From Limnobacter sp. CACIAM 66H1 (lineage in GTDB: Bacteria > Pseudomonadota > Gammaproteobacteria > Burkholderiales > Burkholderiaceae_B), in assembly GCF_001601825.1 (NCBI RefSeq), contig NZ_LUJK01000010.1, positions 16,342 to 80,341 on the forward strand: 64,000 nucleotides of DNA. Reading direction: 5' to 3'. The first letter of the stretch is position 1, and each line of letters starts with the position of its first letter. A model generated the notes under the pieces. The model worked only from the letters and a program-made list of their open reading frames with translations. It was not told the origin of the DNA and did not search any database. Positions 10,006-18,904 of this stretch are shown here, piece by piece. Position numbers and translations under genes: made by a program.

Positions 10006-10347
10006 TCAGGAAAAACCGGGCGGATCGCGTACACGCACACGCTGTGCAAACAGTGTGTTGCGAGGTGTTTGAGTCGCAATATGTGGCTTGCCCAATTCGA
10101 CCAGCACCGGCAAAGCGCAGCCTGTTGGTGGATTGGAAACCGCAGCCTGCGCATTGGCAAGCCCATCAAACAGCAAGCAAGAATGGAGAATATCGCTGGA
10201 AGCGCTGTGCCCATGTGCGTGTGAATGGCCGTATTGCGACTCGGCCTGCAGTGAGTCCCGGTGCTCAATGCTGTGGGCAAGCCCTGCCCATTGCGTGGCC
10301 AAAACGGCCAGCGCGATTAGCATGTGTTGGAGCCAGCGGATGCGCAT
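10006..10347 (-). CDS. Small His-rich DUF2946-like exported protein
   Basis: MRIRWLQHMLIALAVLATQWAGLAHSIEH..HSHAHGHS..RDPPGFS. Length, His cluster and C-terminal R-x-PP resemble DUF2946-type proteins next to metal TonB receptors. Confidence 0.6.
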   Translation of the reverse strand: MRIRWLQHMLIALAVLATQWAGLAHSIEHRDSLQAESQYGHSHAHGHSASSDILHSCLLFDGLANAQAAVSNPPTGCALPVLVELGKPHIATQTPRNTLFAQRVRVRDPPGFS

Positions 10348-10413
10348 CGGGGAGATCAATTCGATTAACTGCAATAAGTGTAGTTTAACAAACCTGTCAA
10401 GCGGGGCCAGCAA

Positions 10414-11361
10414 TCAGTGCCCGGCTTTGCGGCGCATATTCTCCAGACGTTGGTCTTTCAAGGTCCAGATGTCACCGATCCAGGCTTTGAAACGGTTCTT
10501 GAACTCCAGATCGTTGCGGAAGTCGCCCGCGATCATGTCGGCTGGAATGGGCAGAATTTCGACATGCACTTGCATACGGGGTTGCTTTCCGCACAACCAG
10601 CTCCAGGTGATGTTTCCCTGGCTGGGCCCATACGCAATGGTGACATTCACCATGCCTGCGAACTGTTCGCCCATGGCGTTCAATGAGGCGGACAAGCCGC
10701 CATACTTGGGGCCCAGCAGGTGTGTGTAAGGCGATTTGGTTTTCGCTTTTTTGGCAGGTGTAAAGCGGGTTCCTTCCAGAAAGTTGATCACGGTGACCGG
10801 GCTTTCCTTGTACACGGCGCAGGCTTTGCGGGTGGTTTCCAGATCCTGGCTGGCCAAGGCCGGGTTGCGCGCGATGGCAGCGCGGCTGTGGCGCTTCATG
10901 AATGGGAAATCCATGGCCCAACACACGACACCCACAATCGGGACCCAGATCAGTTCTTTCTTCAGAAAGAACCGACCAAAAGGCGCATGGCCATGCAGTA
11001 CGTCAAACAACACCACAATGTCGGCCCAGGCGGTGTGGTTGCTGATCACCAAATAGCTGCTGTGCGGTTTGAACTCGCCATGAATTTCGACCTGTCCTTG
11101 TTGGCCATGCAGCAGTTTGTACAGTTGCTTGTCTGAGCCAACCCACCAGGTTGCAATTTGTACACAGCAGTTCGAGGCCACGCGTTGCACCCTGTAAACC
11201 GGCACAAGGCGCAGCACGATGAAGGGGAACATCACGATGAACCAGAAAGTGATGCAAAGGCTCATCATGGTGACAGTGAGCACACCAACGACGGGTGCTG
11301 GAAGAATTTTGGACAGAGGCACTTTGGGAATCCAGGGCGGGTAGCTTTGCGGGCTGTTCAA
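10414..11361 (-). CDS. Lysophospholipid acyltransferase family protein (PlsC/YihG-like)
   Basis: NHTAWADIVVL (NHx4D motif), FLEGTRFTPAKK, N-terminal TM segments. Confidence 0.88.
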   Translation of the reverse strand: MNSPQSYPPWIPKVPLSKILPAPVVGVLTVTMMSLCITFWFIVMFPFIVLRLVPVYRVQRVASNCCVQIATWWVGSDKQLYKLLHGQQGQVEIHGEFKPHSSYLVISNHTAWADIVVLFDVLHGHAPFGRFFLKKELIWVPIVGVVCWAMDFPFMKRHSRAAIARNPALASQDLETTRKACAVYKESPVTVINFLEGTRFTPAKKAKTKSPYTHLLGPKYGGLSASLNAMGEQFAGMVNVTIAYGPSQGNITWSWLCGKQPRMQVHVEILPIPADMIAGDFRNDLEFKNRFKAWIGDIWTLKDQRLENMRRKAGH

Positions 11362-11392
11362 TCAAACAGCCCGGATCTTACCCCAGAAACCC

Positions 11393-13132
11393 TTAAACAC
11401 CCAATAGGCCGGTGACCACATCCACGGGGTATATTCCTTGCGGGGTAATGCGGTTGGCACCATCTGCCACCTCGAATGTGGCGGACAGTCTTTCGGAGCC
11501 ACCACGCTCGAGAATGGTGCTGACAGCCCAGTATTCGCAAGTGGTTTTATCCTCCGCCACGCGCAATATGCTGTAGCCGCGCTCGGTCACGTTCACGTGT
11601 TTAATGTGTGGGCTGGTCAGGCGAATGGCCTGAATGATCTGGTTGGGCAGATCAAGGCCCGGCGATGTCACAGAGGTGACCACGAATTCCGTGGCCACGC
11701 TACCCTGCCCGGTGACGGGATTGTAGCCGCCCACCGCATCAATCGGCTGATTGGGATTGTCGGTGATATCGGCCACCCAGGCGGTGTGCACATCGCCAGT
11801 CAAAATCACCACATTGTTGATTGCATCACCACCGTCGTCGCCTCGCAAGGCGTTGATGATGCGCTGGCGCTCGGCGCTGTAGCCGTCCCAAGCGTCGCCG
11901 TTCAGGCCCGATGGCGCAAGCAACTCACCGAGTTGTGCGGGGGCCGGGTTGTTTAAACCGGGTTTGATGATCCACTGGTGAAACACCACCTGGTTGCCGA
12001 TCAGTTTCCACTGGGCTTGTGATCCCCGCATGCCGTTGATCAAAAAGTTGTATTGTTCCTCCCCGATCATGGTGCGGTCGGGCTGGCTGGCCACGCCATC
12101 GGTGGGGTTGACCGGTGTGGCGGCTTCCACGTCGCGGTCAAACAGGCGCGTGTCGAGCAAGAACAGATCCACCATGTCGCCAAACTGAACACGGCGGAAA
12201 ATTTTGGTTTGGTTGCCGGGTTCAGGCAGGCGAATCGGCATCCATTCGTCGTAGGCACGTTGTGCAAAAGCCTTGCGTTCTTCCCACACACCTTCAGCTC
12301 CCTCGGTGTGGTTTTCTGCACCATCGCGGTAGGAGTTGTTGGTGGATTCGTGGTCGTCCCAAATGGTGATGAACGGGAAGCGCTCGTGAAGCTTTTGCAG
12401 GTCTTCGTCTCGCTTGTATTGGGCGTGACGGGTGCGATAGTCGGATAGCGTGATAATTTCCATCGCCGGTTCATACTCGCGGACATTGCCGTACTGGCCG
12501 TTGCCATACTCGTAAATGTAGTCACCCAAGTGGATGATGGCGTCGATGTCATCCCGTTCAGCCAGTTTGGCATATGCATTGAAAAAACCATGCGCCAGGC
12601 TGGAGCAACTCACCACACCAAAATTCAGCGGGCGCTTGTTGCCAGCGGCTGGCGTGGTACGCGTGCGGCCCACCGGGCTGGTTTTGCCGTTGCTGCGGAA
12701 TTGATAGAAGTACACGGTGTCCTGGTCAAGCCCGTTGCAAATCAGCTTCACGGTGAAGTCTTGCGCGGCGGTGGTTTGAAAGTCCATCGACTTGACAAAC
12801 ATGGTCAGCGCTTCGTCCTTGAACACATCCACGCGACCACCCACGGTGCGGTTGGTGTTTTCAGGTGTAATGCGGGTCCACAGCACCACACTGTCAAAAG
12901 CGGGGTCGCCACTGGCTACGCTGTGCAAGAACTGCACATTCTGCGTGGGGGTTTCTTCGTTGGGATTGGTGCGACCATCGGTCAGAGCACTGGTATTGTC
13001 GCTTCCGCAGCCCTGTAAAAGGCCCAGGCCGCCAACACTGGCGGTGCCAAGACCCAAACCTTTCAGGAATGAGCGGCGGGTAATGCCCGGGCGTTTTTGA
13101 ATTCGACTGCGTTTGCGGCGTGGACCTGACAT
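11393..13132 (-). CDS. phoD: Alkaline phosphatase D family protein (PhoD), Tat substrate
   Basis: 579 aa. TRRSFLKGLGLGTASVGGLGLLQGC Tat/lipo signal, VASGDP, HLGDYIYEYG, WDDHE, LTGDVHTAW. Confidence 0.92.
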   Translation of the reverse strand: MSGPRRKRSRIQKRPGITRRSFLKGLGLGTASVGGLGLLQGCGSDNTSALTDGRTNPNEETPTQNVQFLHSVASGDPAFDSVVLWTRITPENTNRTVGGRVDVFKDEALTMFVKSMDFQTTAAQDFTVKLICNGLDQDTVYFYQFRSNGKTSPVGRTRTTPAAGNKRPLNFGVVSCSSLAHGFFNAYAKLAERDDIDAIIHLGDYIYEYGNGQYGNVREYEPAMEIITLSDYRTRHAQYKRDEDLQKLHERFPFITIWDDHESTNNSYRDGAENHTEGAEGVWEERKAFAQRAYDEWMPIRLPEPGNQTKIFRRVQFGDMVDLFLLDTRLFDRDVEAATPVNPTDGVASQPDRTMIGEEQYNFLINGMRGSQAQWKLIGNQVVFHQWIIKPGLNNPAPAQLGELLAPSGLNGDAWDGYSAERQRIINALRGDDGGDAINNVVILTGDVHTAWVADITDNPNQPIDAVGGYNPVTGQGSVATEFVVTSVTSPGLDLPNQIIQAIRLTSPHIKHVNVTERGYSILRVAEDKTTCEYWAVSTILERGGSERLSATFEVADGANRITPQGIYPVDVVTGLLGV

Positions 13133-13165
13133 GGCGAGTATTCCTGAAAGTTTTGAATTTGCTGC

Positions 13166-14566
13166 TTATGCGTTGGGCAGTGTTTTGGGGATCATTAGTT
13201 CATAGAGCATGCCCAGCCCAAGCCCATAGCCGCCTTGCAGGTTGGGGCCGCCTCGGTCGCTGGTGAAGTACATGCGCTTGCCATCGGGGCTGAATGCAAT
13301 CCCCGCAATTTCGGACTGGTCTTGACCAACGATTTGCAACAGGGGAACCAGCACGCCATCCGGGTACACCACCACCACTTGCATGTCACCGCCGTCCTCG
13401 GCCACCAACACTTCACCAAATGGCGTCATCGTGATGTTGTCCACGCCCGACAGTATGTTGTTGGGTGCTTTGGCAGTCGTTAAGTCGTAAGCCACTTCAA
13501 TGGTCTGATTGGTGGTATTCAGCATCCAAAGTCGTTCGTCGCCCTTGGTGGTGAAAAACACGCGGTCATTTTGGTACCAGACGCCTTCACCACCATCAAA
13601 TGCTGTGGTTTCAGGCAAGCGGTTTTCCATTTGGGGTGCATTCGGATTGGCTGCGTTCACCCAGCTGTAGCGAACGGGGCCATTCAATGCATCGGCCACA
13701 TCGCCCTCCACTTTCAATACTTGCAGCAGCCCTTGGTTCATGTTGGCGCGCTCGGCACCAGCGGGCCAGTCACCCGCGGTGGGAACCCAGCGGTAAAAGC
13801 GCCCATCCGGCATGTCCTCAGTCATGTAAAACACACGACGTTCGCTGTCGATAGCCACCGCCTCATGGCTGAATACACCCAGCGCCGGAAGCGGGCGTGC
13901 GGCTTGTATGCCAAATGGATCGCATTCCCACACCAGACCGGTCGGGATTTCTTCGCAGCTGAGCCAGGTCTTCCAAGGGGTTACCACGCCCGCGCAGTTG
14001 AATGTGGTGTTTCGCAAAATGCGGTAGCTGTCTTCAACAGTACCATCTGGCCCAAACACCAGCGCACTGGCGCCACCGAGGCCGGGTACCAGTGTTTCGA
14101 TCGGATTGGTCAGCGGGGCCAGCTGCGGAACCTGAAATCCAATTGTGCCCACGCCGGGAACCTCGCTGTTGGAGCAGTAAATCCAGCCACCATCTTCACG
14201 GGGAACCACACCGCCGCCGTCGTTGAAGATATGCCAGGGTGTTGCGCCGGCCGCTGGCGGCAAACTGTTGATGGCCACTACGCGGGTTGAAAAACCGGCC
14301 GCAGTGCGAACTCCATTGGCATCGGGTTCACCCAAGGGTCCTATGTTTCGGAATCGAAACTGGTTATTGCTGAGCGCAGTGCCGCCAAACCGGTTGGTTT
14401 CAGAAGCTCCCACACGCCCCCCAGTCGACCCCAGTGGATTGTCGGAACTGCCGCAGCCGGCCATCCAAGGCAGTACACTGGCGCTGGCGCCATACAAAAA
14501 TGTTTTAAGCAGATTGCGTCGGCGAACGCTGGAAGGCAAAGCGGGTGAAAACGACATGGCGGGCAT
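13166..14566 (-). CDS. phoX: PhoX family phosphatase (DUF839), Tat-type signal
   Basis: 466 aa. RRRNLLKTFLYGASASVLPWMAGC signal; CEEIP, VFSHEAVAID, YMTEDMPDGRFYRWVP, FTSDRGG typical of PhoX/DUF839. Confidence 0.85.
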   Translation of the reverse strand: MPAMSFSPALPSSVRRRNLLKTFLYGASASVLPWMAGCGSSDNPLGSTGGRVGASETNRFGGTALSNNQFRFRNIGPLGEPDANGVRTAAGFSTRVVAINSLPPAAGATPWHIFNDGGGVVPREDGGWIYCSNSEVPGVGTIGFQVPQLAPLTNPIETLVPGLGGASALVFGPDGTVEDSYRILRNTTFNCAGVVTPWKTWLSCEEIPTGLVWECDPFGIQAARPLPALGVFSHEAVAIDSERRVFYMTEDMPDGRFYRWVPTAGDWPAGAERANMNQGLLQVLKVEGDVADALNGPVRYSWVNAANPNAPQMENRLPETTAFDGGEGVWYQNDRVFFTTKGDERLWMLNTTNQTIEVAYDLTTAKAPNNILSGVDNITMTPFGEVLVAEDGGDMQVVVVYPDGVLVPLLQIVGQDQSEIAGIAFSPDGKRMYFTSDRGGPNLQGGYGLGLGMLYELMIPKTLPNA

Positions 14567-14673
14567 CCAGATTGAACAGCATCAAGATGTAATACCCGCC
14601 AAACCGAATTTTGGTTTCCGAAGCCATCTTCAGTGTGACGCGTCATTGATCTGTCACACTGAATTGCAGCCCT

Positions 14674-16320
14674 TCAGGTTTTGAAATAAGACACGGCCCG
14701 ATGCAAGTCTTCAGACATGCTTTCCACCTGGCGGGATTGCCCCTCCAGTTGCATGCTGGCCAATTTCAGTTGTTCCGACAATGCCGAGATGTCGCTAACC
14801 CGCTCAGAGATATCCGCACTGGCGGCCTCTTGTTCTTTGGTCGAGTTGGCCACGGCCAGCGCATATTCAACAGATTGCTCAAAGTGATGAACAATTTCCT
14901 GAAGGCCACCCATGAGCTTGTCGGCGTACTGCATGTTTTCGCTCATGTGTTCACCCACCTGCTCTACCGACTTGTTGGAACGTTCGGAGTAGGTACAAAT
15001 TTCACCGATCAGTGTGCGAATTTCATCGGTCGCCGTGGCGGTGTTTTGTGCCAGGGTACGTACTTCATCCGCGACCACGGCAAAGCCACGCCCCTGTTCT
15101 CCGGCGCGGGCTGCTTCAATGGCGGCATTCAAGGCCAACAGGTTGGTTTGCTGGGCAATGCCCTGTATCACGGACACGATGCCATTGATTCGGTCAGAGC
15201 GTTCTACAAGCCCGGCAATTTCCTGTGTGGTGGTTTGCATTTGACTTGCCATGTCATTCATTTTGCCTTGCAGGGTTTGCATCAAAGCCATGCCACTTTT
15301 GGCTGTATCCGCTGACAACTTGGCCTGAACCTCGGTTTTGTGGGCGTAATCTGAAATTGACTTGGCGCTGGTGCTCATCTGTTCTACGCTGACTGCCGTG
15401 GCATTGGAACTGTCCGCTTGTTTTTCAGCTGAACCTGACAAACCTGACGCCACATTCACCAGTTCGCTTGAAGCGGTTTTGAACGTGCTGCAGGCCTGAG
15501 ACACCTGGTTGATGATCTCCCGCAGACGCACTTGCAACTGTTGCATGCCGTCCATCAGTGAGCCACTTTCGCATTTCGGAACAGACTGAGTCAGGTTACC
15601 TTGCGCCATGGTGGCCACAACATTGAGCGCCTTGGCGGGTTCGCCACCGATTTGCTTGCGCAGCGATGCAGCCACCAAGCCCACGGTGATACCGCACAAC
15701 AGCACAATAGCGATACACACGATTCCGATGGTGATCAGGGCATTCTGGAATACGGAATCGCCTTGGACCACTGCAGCCTCCATGGTGCTTTTCACGCTTG
15801 AGTTCAAGGCATTCATGGTGTTGTCAATCTTCTGTTCCAGGGGGTCTCCTTCGCCCAGCAACATCAAAGTGGCGGCCTGTACTTCGCCCAACTCGGATTG
15901 TTCAATCACTTTTTGGTACACCGCGTGTAAGGCCGTATTGTCGGTGTTGATCGTTTCGATCAAGCCGCGAGTTTCACCCACGTGTGCGCTGGCCAGCATG
16001 CTTTGACCCAGTGAATCAATTTCAGAATCCAGCGCCAGCATGCGTGATTTGGCTAGATCGAACCGCTCCTGCTCATCGGCAAGAATCACATTGCGGGCCT
16101 CACGTGCCAACAAGGCAGATTTACTGCCCAGATTGGACACTTGGCTTAACAGAGAAACCTGTTTATCTGTGTTTTCCTGATTGAACTGGTTCAGGGCATG
16201 AATTTGATAAACCGCAAACACGCTCAATGCGAGCAAGGCCGCAATGGGTATGCCCATGACAATACCGAGCCGAACATTCAGGCTGGTATTGATGATTTTG
16301 TTCATAAAAGTGGAAGCCAT
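14674..16320 (-). CDS. Methyl-accepting chemotaxis protein
   Basis: 548 aa. Two TM helices, HAMP-like region, signalling hairpin [38 protein letters not shown]. Confidence 0.96.
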   Translation of the reverse strand: MASTFMNKIINTSLNVRLGIVMGIPIAALLALSVFAVYQIHALNQFNQENTDKQVSLLSQVSNLGSKSALLAREARNVILADEQERFDLAKSRMLALDSEIDSLGQSMLASAHVGETRGLIETINTDNTALHAVYQKVIEQSELGEVQAATLMLLGEGDPLEQKIDNTMNALNSSVKSTMEAAVVQGDSVFQNALITIGIVCIAIVLLCGITVGLVAASLRKQIGGEPAKALNVVATMAQGNLTQSVPKCESGSLMDGMQQLQVRLREIINQVSQACSTFKTASSELVNVASGLSGSAEKQADSSNATAVSVEQMSTSAKSISDYAHKTEVQAKLSADTAKSGMALMQTLQGKMNDMASQMQTTTQEIAGLVERSDRINGIVSVIQGIAQQTNLLALNAAIEAARAGEQGRGFAVVADEVRTLAQNTATATDEIRTLIGEICTYSERSNKSVEQVGEHMSENMQYADKLMGGLQEIVHHFEQSVEYALAVANSTKEQEAASADISERVSDISALSEQLKLASMQLEGQSRQVESMSEDLHRAVSYFKT

Positions 16321-16330
16321 AATTGCCTGC

Positions 16331-16882
16331 TCATGGTAGGGCTTGAATGTTCACGCCAATGGTCAAGGTACCAATCGCCTTGCCACCATCCATGACGGGC
16401 ACTGAAACCTGCGAAACCACTGCACCGGAGCTCTCGTCTTTCTTGGCACGGGCAACATAGTCGTCGCCTTTGCCGTCGGCCCAGGCTTTCACAAATTTGG
16501 GCTCATCACCCTGCCAATAGTCCGAAGTCATCGAGCTGATGGCCACGTTGGCACCCTGGTTGTCGGTCAAGATGGTTTCAGTGAAATAGGGTTTCGCTTT
16601 TTCTGCGGCCAGCAGGGCTTTCGACACCGGGCTTTCCATCATCGCTTTGGCCTCCGGCAAACCGCCCGATGCAGCAATCCATTTGCTGTCCATGGCCTTG
16701 ATCGCGTCCAGTGTCAGGCCTTTTCCGTTTTGGGCTTTGACAGCTGCGATTACCTCGGGTTTGGCGGCGATTGCCTTGATTTCGGGCAGTACATCGTTGG
16801 CGGTGCCCGCAAAAACACTGCTGCCTGTGGTCAGAATGAAAGCGGCCAAGCTGGCCTTTGCGAGAGACTGGAATCGTTTCAT
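16331..16882 (-). CDS. Soluble periplasmic Cache/PDC-like sensor protein
   Basis: 183 aa. Signal peptide ([25 protein letters not shown]); [18 protein letters not shown] and [20 protein letters not shown] resemble a Cache/PDC ligand fold. No TM after the signal. Confidence 0.7.
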   Translation of the reverse strand: MKRFQSLAKASLAAFILTTGSSVFAGTANDVLPEIKAIAAKPEVIAAVKAQNGKGLTLDAIKAMDSKWIAASGGLPEAKAMMESPVSKALLAAEKAKPYFTETILTDNQGANVAISSMTSDYWQGDEPKFVKAWADGKGDDYVARAKKDESSGAVVSQVSVPVMDGGKAIGTLTIGVNIQALP

Positions 16883-17163
16883 GTGCTGTGCTCCATGAGA
16901 TTGAGCGTGGGTCTCAATCGGTTGATTGTTAAATTTTTTCCTCCATACGGGGGATGTATCTAGGTTAAGGATTTGATTCTCAATGCAATTAGTTAATAAG
17001 CAGTGGGAATAGGCCTTACTAAAATTCGTTGGTCTATTTGGAGGGGGATGTTAGGGTAAACCCTTGCATCTGTTCAAGGCTTGACGCAACAGTTGCGTAG
17101 AACAAGGGTTGGCGCTATGTTTAGCTTGGTAACAACTGTTGCGCAAACAAAAAAGGGGAAAAA

Positions 17164-17745
17164 ATGAAAAAATTGATGCTTGCTGCTTCTGCAGCTGTTG
17201 TATTGGCCGGTTGTGCTGCTGGTGGTATGTTTGGCCCAGCTCCGAAAGACGGTGAACTGGCTCAGCCCACTGATTACAAATCCTGGCCTGTATTCCTGGC
17301 CGGTATTGAAAAGCCCACTGGCCACATTCGTGACATTTACATCAACCCTACTGGCGCTGCTGCTAAAAAGGGCGAAGCCTTTGCCAACGGTACAGTGAGC
17401 GTGATGGAAATTTACAAAGCCACCAAAACCGGCGACAAAATGACCAAAGCTGGCCTTGAAAAAGTGTTTGTCATGTACAAGGGCAACAACTGGGGCAGCA
17501 CTGCTCCGGAAGGCATGAAGACCGGCGATTGGGTATATGCAGCGTTTGAACCCAATGGTCAGCCTGCCAAGGTGGATTACGCCACCTGCCGCGGTTGCCA
17601 CCTGCCGCTGGCCGACAAAGACTACATTTTCCACTACGACAAATATTTTGACACACGCAAGAGCGCCCAGATTCTGGACGGTCATGCTGGCAAAGTAGCC
17701 ATGTCTGTTGAAGAAGCCCACTTGGCCGCCGTGGTTACCAAGTAA
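17164..17745 (+). CDS. Cytochrome P460-like c-type haem lipoprotein
   Basis: 193 aa. Lipoprotein signal LAGCAAGG, CRGCH haem-binding motif, P460-type pattern (DWVYAAFEPNGQPA...CRGCHLPLADKDYIF). Confidence 0.75.
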   Translation: MKKLMLAASAAVVLAGCAAGGMFGPAPKDGELAQPTDYKSWPVFLAGIEKPTGHIRDIYINPTGAAAKKGEAFANGTVSVMEIYKATKTGDKMTKAGLEKVFVMYKGNNWGSTAPEGMKTGDWVYAAFEPNGQPAKVDYATCRGCHLPLADKDYIFHYDKYFDTRKSAQILDGHAGKVAMSVEEAHLAAVVTK

Positions 17746-17768
17746 TTCAACAGCACTTTTCGTACAAT

Positions 17769-17797
17769 AAAAGCCACCCGATTTTGGGTGGCTTTTT
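17769..17797 (+). terminator. Rho-independent terminator
   Basis: AAAAGCCACCC-gatttt-GGGTGGCTTTTTT: strong stem plus T-run directly after the P460 gene. Confidence 0.9.
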
Positions 17798-17811
17798 TGT
17801 TGGGATATCCA

Positions 17812-18816
17812 ATGCGTACTGTCCGTTTCATTTTGTATGCCTTGTGTGCATCTGCATTGGTAGGCATAGGCGCACTGGTTTTCATGTTGAAGTCGCACCC
17901 CACAGTTGAATTTCCGCAGCCGCTGCAACAAAAGTCTGCCAACGGGTTGCGAACCTTGTTCCTGGGAACGTCATCCATGGCATGGACCGATGGGCAAACC
18001 ACCTGGCTGGTGGACGGTTTCTTCTCGCGTCAACCTTTGTCCAAGGTCGCATTGACTCGCTTGAACGTTGATAATTCGCAGGTGAGGGCGGTTGCTGCAG
18101 CCATGTTCAAGCGTCTGAACATGCCCAGCGTACTGGGCGGCATCGTCGTAGCGCACTCTCATTACGACCATTCCATGGACGCGCCGTTTCTGGCCAAAGA
18201 ATACGGTGCAAAGGTAGTGGGTTCCGAATCCACTTCGCAGATTGCCAAAGGTCAAGATCTGCCGTCGACTCAGATTGAGGTGTTGCAAGGTGGTGGCCAG
18301 GTAAAGTTTGGCGAATTTGAAGTTCGGCTGATTCAGTCAGCCCATGCACCCACAGGTTTTACGGGTGGGTTCAACACGAAGCCGGTGTTTCTTCCGGCCC
18401 ATGCCCTGCAGTTCAAAGAGGGAATCAGTTACTCCTTCGTGGTATCCCACCCTGGCCTGGGGCCTGGCCCGTTTGCACTCATTCAACCCAGTGCAGGTTT
18501 TGTCGAAGGTCAAAATAAAGGCTTCTCGGTAAAACATGTGTTTTTGGGAATGGGGGGTTTGGGCAAGTTAAGCTATGCGTACATCGAGAACTATTGGCGT
18601 GAAATGGTGTTGGTTCCCGGGGCCACACATGTGTACCTGATTCACTGGGATGATTTCACCCAACCCTTGATGAAACAGGGCGAGCCGTTGGCCTTGAAAC
18701 CCATGCCCAAGTTGCTGGATGACTTTCCGAGATCTCTTGAATTGTTAAAGATGTTTTCAGAACGAGATGGTGTGTCACTTCATGTGTTGAATTCATGGGA
18801 GATGGTTTATTTTTAA
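17812..18816 (+). CDS. MBL-fold metal-dependent hydrolase (UlaG/NAPE-PLD-like)
   Basis: N-terminal TM; FLGTSSMAWTDGQTTWLVDGFFSR, VAHSHYDHSMDAP; ORF trimmed to ATG 17812. Confidence 0.82.
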   Translation: MRTVRFILYALCASALVGIGALVFMLKSHPTVEFPQPLQQKSANGLRTLFLGTSSMAWTDGQTTWLVDGFFSRQPLSKVALTRLNVDNSQVRAVAAAMFKRLNMPSVLGGIVVAHSHYDHSMDAPFLAKEYGAKVVGSESTSQIAKGQDLPSTQIEVLQGGGQVKFGEFEVRLIQSAHAPTGFTGGFNTKPVFLPAHALQFKEGISYSFVVSHPGLGPGPFALIQPSAGFVEGQNKGFSVKHVFLGMGGLGKLSYAYIENYWREMVLVPGATHVYLIHWDDFTQPLMKQGEPLALKPMPKLLDDFPRSLELLKMFSERDGVSLHVLNSWEMVYF

Positions 18817-18904
18817 CCACACTGGAATTCTTATTTAAGCGCATACTGGATCCGCATGCTGTGTGGCATGAGCCATGAGCATTAGCCGCAGAAGCGTAGC
18901 GAAC

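Noticed and set aside
17074-17931. 285 aa minus-strand ORF
   Set aside because: Antisense to the P460 gene and runs through a strong terminator; no domain.
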